Shown here: one piece after another, positions 7,972 through 17,199 of the stretch
Position numbering within the stretch: position 1 is the stretch's first letter
Layout of the letters: every line of letters starts with the position of its first letter
DNA from: Arthrobacter sp. MN05-02
Lineage (GTDB): Bacteria; Actinomycetota; Actinomycetes; Actinomycetales; Micrococcaceae
NCBI GenBank assembly: GCA_004001285.1
Contig: AP018697.1
Span: 2,356,001-2,420,000, forward strand
Reading direction: 5' to 3'
Length of the DNA stretch: 64,000 nucleotides
The notes under the pieces: generated by a model
What the model was told of the DNA's origin: nothing
The model's database searches: none
The model's input: the letters and a program-made list of their open reading frames with translations, nothing else
Translations under genes and position numbers: made by a program

Positions 7972-9405
7972 ATGAGTGATTCGACGAGTGGGCCGGCCGA
8001 CGGGACACCCCCCGGGGGACAGGACGGGACCAGTGGCGGCCCGTGGTCGCGACCACCGGGAGAACCGGTCCCCGGTCGGTCCGAGCCGTGGCAGCCACCC
8101 GGTGCGACGGCACCCGGCCGGCAGGACCGGCCCGCCGCCTGGCAGCCGCCCGGACGTCCTGCTCCCGGCATGCCGCAGGAGCCCGGAACCCCCGCAGCTC
8201 CGGCCAACCCGTGGGACCGGCCGACCGACCCCTCCGGCCACCAGGGCGCACCGGGCAGGTTCGGCACGCCCGGACCCTATCCCGCACCGGGGACGGGCGG
8301 GGCGCCGGGCTGGGGCGGCTACGGACCCCAAGGCGCGCCCTGGGGCAACGGCCCCTCCGGAGGGCCGCCCTTCCCCCAGCCCCCCGGCTACCAGGCCCCG
8401 CCGAAACCGGGCGTCATCCCGTTGCGGCCTCTCGGACTCGGCGAGATCCTCGACGGTGCCTTCCAGGCCTGCCGCAGGAATCCGCTGGCCACCTTCGGCA
8501 TCGCGATCCTGCTGCAGGCCGTCGTCGCCCTGGTGACCGTGCTCATGCTCGGGAACGTCCTGTCGTCCTTCGAGGTGTTCGAGTCGCAGAACCCGACGCC
8601 CGACAGCATCATCGGCGCGTTCGCCGGCCTCGGCGTCTTCGCCTCCGTAGCGGGCATCGTGTCCGCCGCGGCCCTGCTGGTGCTCCAAGGTATCCTCGTC
8701 ATCCCCCTGGCACGGGCCGTGATCAACCAGCGGACCTCCTTCGGACAGGCGTGGCGCCTCTCCCGCAGCCGCATCCTCCCGTTGCTGGGCTTCGGCCTCC
8801 TGTCCGTCGCCGCCGGACTCGTCGGCCTCGTGGTCGTGGTCGGCATCTCGGCGCTCGCGATCATCGGCCTGGCGGAATACTCCGCCCTGGTCGTCGTCCC
8901 CCTCGTGCTCGGGAGCATGGCGGCACTGGTCTGGGCGGGCATCAAGCTCGCGGTCGCCCCCGCGGCCATCATGCTCGAGGGCATCGGACCCTGGACGGCC
9001 GTCAAGCGCTCGTGGCGGCTGACCCGGGGCAACTGGTGGCGGACGTTCGGCATCGTGCTCCTCACGAGCATCATCGTCTCGATCATCGGCTCCGTCATCT
9101 CGACCCCCCTCACCTTCGCCGTGTCCCTCTTCTTCGGCTTCAGTTCCAGCGCGTCCGCCACGCCGGATGCCCTGGACTCGCTCCCGCTCCTGATCGTCAC
9201 CCAGGCCATCGCGGCTCTCTTCACGGCGATCGGTTACGCCTTCCAGGCGGGCGTGACCGCACTGCTGTACGTCGATCTCCGCATGCGACGGGAAGGCTTC
9301 GACGTCGTCCTCCTGCGTGAGCACGAACAGGCCGGAGCGGGGCACCCGGACATGCTGCCCGGCGGCACCGCCTCCTTCGGCCACCAGCCCGGAGGGCCCG
9401 CCTGA
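7972..9405 (+). CDS. Multi-pass membrane protein, glycerophosphodiester phosphodiesterase membrane-domain type
   Basis: A 477-residue protein. The first 145 residues are proline/glycine-rich and probably disordered in the cytoplasm. A membrane domain begins near VIPLRPLGLGEILDGAF and has about six hydrophobic segments (for example GIAILLQAVVALVTVLML and LLSVAAGLVGLVVVVGI). This domain resembles the membrane anchor of some glycerophosphoryl diester phosphodiesterases, but no catalytic phosphodiesterase domain is present, so no enzyme activity is claimed. ATG 7972 is preceded by GAGGGG. It is the first gene of a rightward block with DUF4129, DUF4350, MoxR and DUF58 genes, a constellation conserved in actinobacteria and thought to act at the envelope. 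Confidence 0.8.
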   Translation: MSDSTSGPADGTPPGGQDGTSGGPWSRPPGEPVPGRSEPWQPPGATAPGRQDRPAAWQPPGRPAPGMPQEPGTPAAPANPWDRPTDPSGHQGAPGRFGTPGPYPAPGTGGAPGWGGYGPQGAPWGNGPSGGPPFPQPPGYQAPPKPGVIPLRPLGLGEILDGAFQACRRNPLATFGIAILLQAVVALVTVLMLGNVLSSFEVFESQNPTPDSIIGAFAGLGVFASVAGIVSAAALLVLQGILVIPLARAVINQRTSFGQAWRLSRSRILPLLGFGLLSVAAGLVGLVVVVGISALAIIGLAEYSALVVVPLVLGSMAALVWAGIKLAVAPAAIMLEGIGPWTAVKRSWRLTRGNWWRTFGIVLLTSIIVSIIGSVISTPLTFAVSLFFGFSSSASATPDALDSLPLLIVTQAIAALFTAIGYAFQAGVTALLYVDLRMRREGFDVVLLREHEQAGAGHPDMLPGGTASFGHQPGGPA

Positions 9406-9445
9406 TGCCGTCGTGCGCCGCCCCGGCGTCGGGCAGGGGCCGGCG

Positions 9446-10099
9446 GTGACCACCGGGCGGCCCTTCCCAGCGCCCGACGCCGACGAGGCCCGCCGGCTCC
9501 TCCAGGAGGAACTCGCGAAGCCCGCCTACGTCGAAGCCCAGCCCTCCATCGTCGAACGGATCCTCGGCGACCTCCTCCGTGGCATCGCCCGGCTCCTCGA
9601 CGGAGTGGGCGGACTGGGAGCCGGCCCGGGAACGGTCGTCGTCGCGATCGGCGCGGCACTCGTCATCGTCGTGGCCATCCTGCTCATCAAGCCCCGCCTG
9701 AACGCGCGCGGGACGAAACGGGACGACGCCGTGTTCGACGACGACATCAGGCACTCGGCCGCACACCATCGCCGTCGGGCCGCCGGTCTCGCCGCCGAGG
9801 CGGACTGGACCGGTGCCGTCGCGGAACTGCTGCGTGCCACCATCCGCTCTGCGGAGGAGCGCCTGGTGATCGAGGAACAGCCCGGCCGCACGGCGACCGA
9901 GGCCGCCGTCCAGCTCGGGGCTGCCTTCCCTGCCCGCTCGGCCGATGCCGCGTGGCTGGCCGACCTGTTCAACGCGACCCACTACGGCAGCGGCACGGCC
10001 ACGGAGGAGGACCATCGACGGGCTGCCGGCATCGAGGAGCGGCTGTCGTCCGAACGGCCCGAGCGGGCAGCGGGCACCACGACGACGGCGGCGCCCCCT
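9446..10099 (+). CDS. DUF4129 domain protein (frame continues into DUF4350)
   Basis: Starts at the GTG at 9446 behind CAGGGG. After a short N-terminal helix region and one membrane segment (TVVVAIGAALVIVVAILL) lies a DUF4129 domain rich in charged helices, ending near the motif LFNATHYGSG. DUF4129 often sits at the C-terminus of transglutaminase-like proteins or beside MoxR/DUF58 genes; its role is unknown. The end given is inferred: the same frame runs on without a stop into the DUF4350 protein. A GTG at 10100 overlapping a TGA in another frame, and GTG-ATG at 10184-10189, are possible restart points, so this may be two coupled genes or one fused protein. Confidence 0.65.
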
Positions 10100-11351
10100 G
10101 TGACGCGCCCCGAGCGGGACCTCCTGGCGTCGGGCGCGGTCGGCCCGGACGCGTCAGCGGAGCCGCCCGACGTGCAGGGCGAGGTGATGGGCGACGGCGG
10201 CTCCGCATCCGCCACGGCGAGGTCGCGCCTGCGACGCGCTCTACCCCTCATCGTCGGCGCCGTGGTGCTGGCGGTGATCGTCCTGCTCAACCTCCTGCCC
10301 GGCGCCGAAGAGGACGACCGTCCCCTCTCCCCCGGCAATCCGGCGCCCGAGGGTGCGCGGGCGGTGGCGGAGGTACTCGCGGCGCAGGGCGTGGACGTCG
10401 TCCGCGCGACCTCCTACCAGGACGCCCTCGAGGCGCTCGACGCGGGCCCGGCGACGCTGTTCCTCAATGACGCCCAGGCGTACCTGAGCGCCGCGCAGGT
10501 CGCGCGCCTGAGCGAGGAGGCGGACGTCGCCGTCCTCGCGGCGCCGGGCGCACGGCAGCTCACGGCCCTCGAACAGGGCTTCGGGCAACTCGGTCCGGTG
10601 CCCTTCGACCTCGGCGACGACGGACCGGGGCTGCCGGCCGACTGCCCCCGACGCCGACGCGACCGCAGCGGGCACCCTGTCGGCGACGGGGACGGCGTAC
10701 TCGGGCAACCTCGAGTGCTTCCCGACGACGATCGACGGCGCGGAGGGCGGACTGTACGTCACGAGCACCGACGGTTCCGTCGCCGTCCTCGGAGCGCCGG
10801 GAATCCTGTCCAACAGGATGATCTCCGACGAAGGCCACGCGGCCCTCGCCCTGGGGGTGCTGGGCTCGTCCCCGACGCTGGTCTGGTACGAACCGACCGG
10901 CGCCGACGTCGTGGCCTCGGGCGAGGGCATCGACCCGCTGACGCTGCTGCCCGCCTGGGTCGACCACCTGCTCGTCTGGCTCCTCGCCTGCTCCGTCCTC
11001 GCCATGCTGTGGCGGGGTCGCCGGCTGGGACCGCTGGCAGCCGAGCCGCTGCCCGTCGTCGTGCGTGCGGCGGAGACCGCGGAGGGACGCGCACGGCTCT
11101 ACCAGGACTCGGGCTCGGTGGCACACGCCACGGCGAACCTGCGCGCCGCGACGCTCACCCGGCTCGCACGCCGCCTCCGCGTGGACCGCTCGGCGACCCC
11201 GGTGGAGGTCCTCGACGCGGCCTCGCGGCAGGGCGGCCGTCCCCGGGTCGAGCTCGAGCAACGCCTGCTCCACCACACACCGACCACGAACCGCGAGCTT
11301 GTGCTGTGGGCACAGGAGATCCTCGACCTCGAGAAGGAGATTCCATCATGA
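10100..11351 (+). CDS. DUF4350 membrane protein (frameshifted)
   Basis: One membrane segment (about LIVGAVVLAVIVLLNLLP) is followed by a DUF4350 domain with the typical NPAPEGARAVAEVLAAQGV stretch. A second hydrophobic segment, LLVWLLACSVLAML, precedes a basic cytoplasmic C-terminus. The frame breaks at the five-C run 10645-10649: deleting one C rejoins PADC to PDADATAAG and restores an intact protein of about 387-416 residues. The stop overlaps the moxR start as ATGA. The extracytoplasmic domain has a GATase-like fold in the family and its ligand is unknown. The exact start is uncertain (10100, 10184 or 10187). Confidence 0.7.
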
Positions 11352-12427
11352 ACCGATCCGCAGACCGGCAGGACGGCTTCCCGGAGGCGCAGCCGGGAAC
11401 GACGGCGGGCGGCGCCCCACAGGGGACGCGCGTCGAGGACCGTGCGCCCGAGGCCCCGCGGCAGGCGGTGCCCGCCGACGAATCCGCACGCGCCGCGCTC
11501 CTGCGGGTACGCGACGAGGTGGGCAAGTCGATCGTCGGCCAGGATGCTGCCGTGACCGGCCTCCTCATCGGGCTCCTGGCCGACGGGCACGTGCTGCTGG
11601 AGGGCGTCCCGGGCGTCGCGAAGACCCTGCTGGTCCGCACCCTCGCCACCGCCCTAGACCTCGACACCAAGCGCGTCCAGTTCACGCCGGACCTCATGCC
11701 CGGCGACATCACGGGCTCGCTCATCTACGAATCGAAGACCTCGGAGTTCACCTTCCGGAAGGGGCCCGTCTTCACGAACATCCTGCTCGCCGACGAGATC
11801 AACCGCACTCCGCCGAAGACGCAGGCCTCCCTGCTGGAGGCCATGGAGGAACGGCAGGTCTCCGTCGACGGCGTCTCGCGCCGCCTGCCGGCGCCGTTCC
11901 TCGTCGCCGCGACCCAGAACCCGGTGGAGTACGAGGGCACCTATCCCCTGCCCGAGGCACAGCTCGACCGCTTCCTCCTCAAGCTCACCGTGCCCCTCCC
12001 CGGGCGCGAGGACGAGATCGAGGTGATCCGCCGCCACAGCCTGGGCTTCGATCCACGGGACCTCGGGGCGGCCGGTGTGCGGGCCGTCGCCGGCGCCGAG
12101 GACGTCGACCGGGCCCGGGCCGCCGTGGCACGCGTGGCCATCGCGCCGGAGGTGCTCGCCTACATCGTGGACCTCGTCCGTGCGACGCGGTCGTCCCCGT
12201 CGTTCCAGCTCGGGGTGTCCCCCCGCGGTGCCACCGCGCTGCTCAACACCTCGCGGGCATGGGCATGGCTCTCCGGCCGGTCCTTCGTGACGCCCGACGA
12301 CGTCAAGGCCCTCACCCTCCCGGCGCTACGGCACCGCGTCGCCCTCAGGCCCGAGACCCAGATGGACGGCGTCGACGTCGACGACGTGCTCGGCGGCATC
12401 CTCAGCACCGTCCCCGTCCCGCGGTAG
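11348..12427 (+). CDS. MoxR family AAA+ ATPase
   Basis: A 359-residue AAA+ ATPase of the MoxR class, with Walker A near LLEGVPGVAKTLL, Walker B ILLADEINR, the sensor region ATQNPVEYEGTYPLPEAQLDRF and a C-terminal lid domain. The first 45 residues are a poorly conserved extension. MoxR proteins work as chaperones or assembly factors with von Willebrand A or DUF58 partners; the DUF58 gene follows after 59 bases, supporting a MoxR-DUF58 functional pair. Translation is probably coupled to the DUF4350 gene by the ATGA overlap at 11348-11351. Confidence 0.95.
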   Translation: MNRSADRQDGFPEAQPGTTAGGAPQGTRVEDRAPEAPRQAVPADESARAALLRVRDEVGKSIVGQDAAVTGLLIGLLADGHVLLEGVPGVAKTLLVRTLATALDLDTKRVQFTPDLMPGDITGSLIYESKTSEFTFRKGPVFTNILLADEINRTPPKTQASLLEAMEERQVSVDGVSRRLPAPFLVAATQNPVEYEGTYPLPEAQLDRFLLKLTVPLPGREDEIEVIRRHSLGFDPRDLGAAGVRAVAGAEDVDRARAAVARVAIAPEVLAYIVDLVRATRSSPSFQLGVSPRGATALLNTSRAWAWLSGRSFVTPDDVKALTLPALRHRVALRPETQMDGVDVDDVLGGILSTVPVPR

Positions 12428-12486
12428 CGGCGCACCCCGCACGCACGTCCCGGGCAGGATCCCGCCCGGACCCGAGAGGAGCCCCC

Positions 12487-13779
12487 GTGGTCATCACCGG
12501 CCGTTTCGTCCTGCTGGCGCTGCTCGGCGTCGTGCCCGTCATCCTGTATCCGGGCGCGACGTCGATCCTGCTGTGGGCAGCCCTCCTCGCCGTGGTCGGA
12601 GCACTCGACCTGGCCCTCGCCGCCTCGCCGCGCCGGGTGGGGATCACCCGGACGCTGCCCGACAGCGTCCGTCTCGGCGAGGAGTGCCGGAGCGCCCTGG
12701 TGCTGCGCAACGACACCGGCCGGCCGCTGCGCAGCACCGTGCGCGAGGCGTGGCAGCCGTCGGCCGGCGCCCTGGACCCGGAGCAGTCCGTGGCCGTACC
12801 GCCGGGCGAGGCGCGGCGCCTGGCCGTCACACTGCGTCCGACCCGGCGCGGGATCCTCCGCGTGGAGACGGTCACCGTCCGCAGCGCCGGTCCGCTCGGC
12901 GTCGCGGCCCGGCAGGTCACGATCCCGGCCCCCGGCGTCCTCCGGGTCCTGCCGCCCTTCCATTCCAAGCGCCACCTGCCGTCCAAGCTCCGCCGACTGC
13001 GTGAACTCGACGGCCAGTCCGCGGTGCAGATCCGCGGAGCGGGCACGGAGTTCGACTCACTGCGCGACTACGTCCGGGGCGACGACGTCCGGTCCATCGA
13101 CTGGCGGGCCACGGCCCGGAGGCGCGACACCGTGGTGCGGACGTGGCGGCCGGAACGCGACCGGCGCGTCGTCGTCGTGCTCGACACGTCGCGCACGTCC
13201 GCTGCGCGGATCGTCGACGAGCCACGCCTGGACACCGGAATCGAAGCGGCGCTGCTGCTGTCCGTCCTCGCGAAGCGGGGCGGCGACAAGGTGCATTTCC
13301 TGGCCTTCGACCGCAGACTCCGCGCTCGCGTCGACTCGACGGCGAAGGGAAACCTCCTGGGCTCGCTCGTGACGGCCATGGCGCCGCTGGAAGCCGAGCT
13401 CATCGAGGCGGACTGGTCGCGGGTGCCCGCCCACGTGCGTGCGGCCTCCGCGCATCGCTCCCTCGTGGTGCTGCTGACGTCCCTGGACTCCGGCGCCGTC
13501 GAGGAGGGCCTGCTGCCCGCGCTGCCGGGGCTCACCGGACGTCACGTCGTCGTCGTGGCCTCGGTCCGCGACCCGAGGCTCGAGGAGATGGGTGCGGACC
13601 GATCGACGGCGGCGGCCACCTACCGGGCCGCTGCCGCCGAACGCGCGCTCCTGGACCGCGCGGCCGTGGCGGACCAGATCCGGCTGCTCGGTGCGGAGGT
13701 GGTCGACGCGGTCCCGGCGGAGCTTCCGCCGCTGCTGGCCGACACGTACATCAGGCTCAAGGCGGCCGGGCGCCTCTGA
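12487..13779 (+). CDS. DUF58 domain protein (MoxR partner)
   Basis: A 430-residue protein starting at a GTG with GAGGAG five bases upstream. Two N-terminal membrane segments (about residues 5-40) are followed by a beta-rich region and the DUF58 core motif GTEFDSLRDYVRGDDVRSID, then a vWA-like fold (VVVVLDTS). DUF58 proteins pair with MoxR ATPases; in other bacteria such pairs influence envelope integrity or protein maturation. It is the last gene of the block starting at 7972. Confidence 0.9.
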   Translation: MVITGRFVLLALLGVVPVILYPGATSILLWAALLAVVGALDLALAASPRRVGITRTLPDSVRLGEECRSALVLRNDTGRPLRSTVREAWQPSAGALDPEQSVAVPPGEARRLAVTLRPTRRGILRVETVTVRSAGPLGVAARQVTIPAPGVLRVLPPFHSKRHLPSKLRRLRELDGQSAVQIRGAGTEFDSLRDYVRGDDVRSIDWRATARRRDTVVRTWRPERDRRVVVVLDTSRTSAARIVDEPRLDTGIEAALLLSVLAKRGGDKVHFLAFDRRLRARVDSTAKGNLLGSLVTAMAPLEAELIEADWSRVPAHVRAASAHRSLVVLLTSLDSGAVEEGLLPALPGLTGRHVVVVASVRDPRLEEMGADRSTAAATYRAAAAERALLDRAAVADQIRLLGAEVVDAVPAELPPLLADTYIRLKAAGRL

Positions 13780-13874
13780 GCGGCGGCACCACCGGCGACC
13801 CGGTCCACCCCGGCCGGCGTGCGACGGGTGGTGTCCGTGGTTGACTGGGTGCCCGAGCAAAGGAAGTGGGCCGC

Positions 13875-14543
13875 ATGACCTCGATCTACCAGGAGGCGAT
13901 GGGCAACGATTTCGGCCGCCTGCAGCCCGAACTGCGCGACTACTTCGGCCTCTCCGCGGAGAGCGGCCTGGCGGGCCACGGGCGCGGGGTGTTCGACGTC
14001 GCCGGATGCCCGGCCTGGTTCGCGCGCCCGGCGTTCCGACTCACCGCGCTCGAGAACGCCTTCTTCCCCGAGTACGACAGCGATGTACCGTTCACCATCC
14101 GGAACTACCCCCACATCGACCCGTTCGGACGCCCGGCACTCACCGCGCGGCGTGAACTCGACTTCGGCACCGCGCTGCGGATCTTCGAGGACACCACGTC
14201 CCTGCAGGACGGCATCCTGACCGACTACGTGGGCCGGCACCGCCGGATGGCCACGCTGCTGGCCTGCAGTGCCACCGACGAGGGACACATCCGCATGGTG
14301 TCGTCCCGGACCCGCGTCTTCGCGGGCGTGCGCCTTCCGCTGCCCGATGCCCTCGGGGCGCTCGCCTACGTGGAGCAGTGGTGGGACGACGCGGCGGGCT
14401 CGTTCCGCATCAAGACCCGCGTGGTGCACCGCCAGCTCGGGACCCTGCTCGTCTACGCAGGGAGCTTCGACTACGTCGTGGAGGAGTTCGACGGCGTGCT
14501 GCCCGCCGAGGCCCGGCCTGCGCGCTGGGAGCAGCGCGTCTGA
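13875..14543 (+). CDS. DUF4166 domain protein
   Basis: A 222-residue protein beginning MTSIYQEAMG, matching the DUF4166 family (conserved start, then RHRRMATLLACS and a beta-rich C-terminal half). No catalytic motif or membrane segment is evident and its function is unknown. ATG 13875 has AGGAAG eight bases upstream; a GTG at 13866 is too close to that site. An 86-bp gap separates it from the DUF58 gene, so it may have its own promoter. It converges with the leftward MetE-like gene. Confidence 0.8.
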   Translation: MTSIYQEAMGNDFGRLQPELRDYFGLSAESGLAGHGRGVFDVAGCPAWFARPAFRLTALENAFFPEYDSDVPFTIRNYPHIDPFGRPALTARRELDFGTALRIFEDTTSLQDGILTDYVGRHRRMATLLACSATDEGHIRMVSSRTRVFAGVRLPLPDALGALAYVEQWWDDAAGSFRIKTRVVHRQLGTLLVYAGSFDYVVEEFDGVLPAEARPARWEQRV

Positions 14544-14577
14544 CGGCGACGGCTTCCGGGAGGGTCGGCAGGGCGGG

Positions 14578-15603
14578 TCAGCCCTCCGCCCGTACCTGCT
14601 CCAGTGCGTCGGCGACCTGCGCCGTGCGGGTGACGGCCCGGACGGCGTCTGAGGGCACCCGGCGGGACAGTCCCGGGAGGGTGGTCACCGTGAGCGCCGA
14701 GAGCGCCGTGACGGGCAGCCCGACCCGCCACCAGGGGCCCAGCACCGACTCCACGAGGGTACGGACCTGGAGGAGGTCCGCCTCGGGATCGAGGACCCCG
14801 AGCCACAGCTCCCGGCCGGATTCGATGTCCTCCGCCAGCGCTTCCCAGTGGCGTTCGGGAATCCCTCGAACCTCCAGGCACAGCGCTGCCGTGCCGGCAC
14901 GGGCCGCGTCGAGGACGACGTCGCCGCCCCCGGGGGCCAGCACGGTGCCACGGGCCCCGGCAGCGATCGCCGACGCCGTCACGGCGTCCCACGCCTCGGT
15001 CGCCTCGCGCCGGTCGACCGCGCGGAGCGTGCGGTAGCCGCTCGCGGTGGGCACGCGTCCCGCCAGGACGGCTCCTGCATCCGGCTCGTCGAGTTGGAGG
15101 ACCAGGTTCGCCCCCCGGGCCACCGCGGCGACGCGGCGGACCAGGTCCGCGGCGCCCGCGGCGAGCGACTCGTAGAGCTCGCGGCGCGCGCCGGAGTCGA
15201 CGAGGACCCGCTCGCCGTTGTGCAGGTGCACGCCCGCGGCAAGTGACAGCGGGCCCTGCAGGTGCAGCTTCAGGCGGGGCGCGGGGCGTTCCTCCGCACC
15301 GGCGATGTCGCCGAGGGCGTTGATGTCGGAGGACAGGGCCGACTCCGCCCGGCGCTGGTCGCGGCCCGGCCGCTGGACGAGCCGCCAGCCGTGCGGCTGC
15401 AGGTCGAAGGGAAGCTCGACGAGCATGCCGAGGGTCCGCCCGACGGCGTCGCTGCCGGGTCCGCGTCCGGGCAGGGACGGCAGGAAGGGCAGATTCGCAT
15501 CGCCGAGCTCACCGCGGGCGGCGCGGTTCGCCTCGAGGGGATCGGTCCCCGGCCAGTCACCGGCAGCCGTGGCGCCGACGGGACGCCGGTCGGCGTCAGG
15601 CAT
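14578..15603 (-). CDS. MetE-fold protein annotated as methionine synthase, lacking zinc ligands
   Basis: A 341-residue protein resembling the C-terminal half of cobalamin-independent methionine synthase (UROD/MetE-like TIM barrel) with the fold motif VLQLDEPDAGAVL. It matches the short stand-alone form found near mnmA and iscS in actinobacteria (Rv3015c-like in M. tuberculosis, by memory). It has only one cysteine and lacks the His-x-Cys and distal Cys that hold catalytic zinc in MetE, so methionine synthesis is unlikely unless another chemistry is used. Its ATG at 15603 overlaps the preceding gene by eight bases, indicating coupled translation. Confidence 0.7.
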   Translation of the reverse strand: MPDADRRPVGATAAGDWPGTDPLEANRAARGELGDANLPFLPSLPGRGPGSDAVGRTLGMLVELPFDLQPHGWRLVQRPGRDQRRAESALSSDINALGDIAGAEERPAPRLKLHLQGPLSLAAGVHLHNGERVLVDSGARRELYESLAAGAADLVRRVAAVARGANLVLQLDEPDAGAVLAGRVPTASGYRTLRAVDRREATEAWDAVTASAIAAGARGTVLAPGGGDVVLDAARAGTAALCLEVRGIPERHWEALAEDIESGRELWLGVLDPEADLLQVRTLVESVLGPWWRVGLPVTALSALTVTTLPGLSRRVPSDAVRAVTRTAQVADALEQVRAEG

Positions 15604-16012
15604 CGACGCCGTGCTCCCCTGCGGCATCCGCCGAGGACGCGTCGGCGGCGGCACCGGCGGTGGGCTTGCGGTTCTCGGAGATCGCCTGGTGGTGCCGGAT
15701 CACCTCGGAGATGATGAAGTTCAGGAACTTCTCGGCGAACGCCGGGTCCAGCTGCGCCTCCTCGGCGAGCATGCGGAGCCGGGCGATCTGCGCCGCCTCA
15801 CGCTGCGGATCGCCGGCGGGGAGGTCGTGTTCGGCCTTCAGGTGGCCCACCCGCTGCGTCGCCTTGAACCGTTCGGCCAGCAGGTAGACGAGGGTGGCAT
15901 CGATGTTGTCGATCGAGCTCCTCACCGAGAGCAGTTCGGCCATGACCTCGGGGGCCACGTCTCCTGCGAGTGAACTGGCTGCCGGATCGAAGCCGCTGCG
16001 TGGGTGCGTCAT
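15596..16012 (-). CDS. Chorismate mutase type II (AroQ-like) domain protein
   Basis: A 138-residue, mostly helical protein. Residues 25-110 match the AroQ fold: an N-terminal helix LLSVRSSIDNIDATLVYLL, then RFKATQRVGHLKAEHDLP, then ARLRMLAEEAQLD and a final helix FLNFIISEVIRHHQ. The arginine and lysine positions expected for chorismate binding are present. It would convert chorismate to prephenate for Phe/Tyr synthesis. ATG 16012 is preferred to the TTG at 16024 because TGGAG lies just ahead of it. It sits between mnmA (43 bases upstream) and the MetE-like gene. Confidence 0.85.
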   Translation of the reverse strand: MTHPRSGFDPAASSLAGDVAPEVMAELLSVRSSIDNIDATLVYLLAERFKATQRVGHLKAEHDLPAGDPQREAAQIARLRMLAEEAQLDPAFAEKFLNFIISEVIRHHQAISENRKPTAGAAADASSADAAGEHGVDA

Positions 16013-16055
16013 GACTCCAGTCAAGCAGAAGCCGCGGGGCGTCCGGAAACCGCGA

Positions 16056-17199
16056 CTAGCCCTGCAGGCCCGCCGGTTCGGGGCGGAGCGCGGAACGTGC
16101 CGAGTCGATCGTCGCCTGCCCGAGGACGCGCGTGCCCTGGTACAGCACGACCGTCTGACCGGGTGCCACGCCGCGCATGGGCTCGACGAGGCGGACCACG
16201 AGCTGCTGTGCGCCGTCGCCGTCCGCCTCGACCGATGCGCGGGCCGCCACGGGATCGCCGTGGGCGCGGACCTGCGCCATGCAGTCGAACTCCTCGCCGG
16301 TGAGCACCTCGTCGATGGGCAGCCCCGCCCAGGACACCTTGATGCCGCGCATCTCGTCGATGGCGAGCAGGTGCTCCGGTCCGACGACGACCTCGTTCTG
16401 CTTGGGCCGGATCTCGAGCACGAAACGGGGCTTGCCGTCCGCAGCGGGAGTGCCCAGCTTGAGGCCGCGCCGCTGGCCGACGGTGAAGGCGTTCGCCCCG
16501 GGGTGGCTGCCGATCTTCACCCCGTCGACGTCGAGGATGTCGCCCTCCGTCAGGTCGATGCGCTCCTCGAGCCAGCCCCGCGTGTCCCCGTCGGGGATGA
16601 AGCAGATGTCATGGCTGTCGGGCTTGTTCGCGACGGAGACACCGCGCCGCTCGGCCTCCGCACGGACCTCCGACTTCGACGGCGTCTCGGCCAGCGGGAA
16701 CATGGAGTGCCGGAGCTGCTCGTGGGTCAGGACACCGAGCACGTACGACTGGTCCTTCGCCCAGTCGGCCGCCCGGTGCAGTTCCCGGATTGCCGTCGGC
16801 GTCCTCCACGACCTTCGCGTAATGGCCGGTGCAGACGGCGTCGAAGCCGAGGGCGAGGGCCTTCTCGAGCAGCGCCGCGAACTTGATGCGCTCGTTGCAG
16901 CGCATGCAGGGGTTCGGCGTGCGCCCCGCCGCGTACTCGGCGACGAAGTCGTCGACGACGTCCTCCTTGAACCGCTCGGAGAAGTCCCAGACGTAGTACG
17001 GGATGCCGAGGATGTCGCAGGCGCGCCACGCGTCCCGCGAATCCTCGATGGTGCAGCAGCCGCGGCTGCCCGTCCGGAGCGTGCCGGGCATGCGCGAGAG
17101 CGCGAGGTGCACCCCGACGACGTCGTGCCCCGCCTCCACCGCGCGCGCCGCCGCCACCGCGGAGTCGACGCCGCCACTCATCGCTGCCAGTACCCTCAT
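16056..17199 (-). CDS. mnmA: tRNA-specific 2-thiouridylase MnmA (frameshifted)
   Basis: Encodes the ATP-pyrophosphatase that thiolates U34 of Lys, Glu and Gln tRNAs, taking sulfur from a cysteine desulfurase. Visible are the PP-loop SGGVDS near residue 8, catalytic-type cysteines in NPCMRCN and DICFIPDG, and TGHYAKV. The reading frame breaks near 16794-16800: removing one base there joins DADGN to [14 protein letters not shown] and gives about 380 residues, the normal length. Both halves are well conserved, so a sequence error is more likely than a pseudogene. The ATG at 17199 overlaps the cysteine-desulfurase stop as ATGA, tying sulfur donor and acceptor together. Confidence 0.88.

Noticed and set aside
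14578..15603. Functional cobalamin-independent methionine synthase
   Set aside because: Half the usual length and no zinc-binding His-x-Cys or distal Cys.
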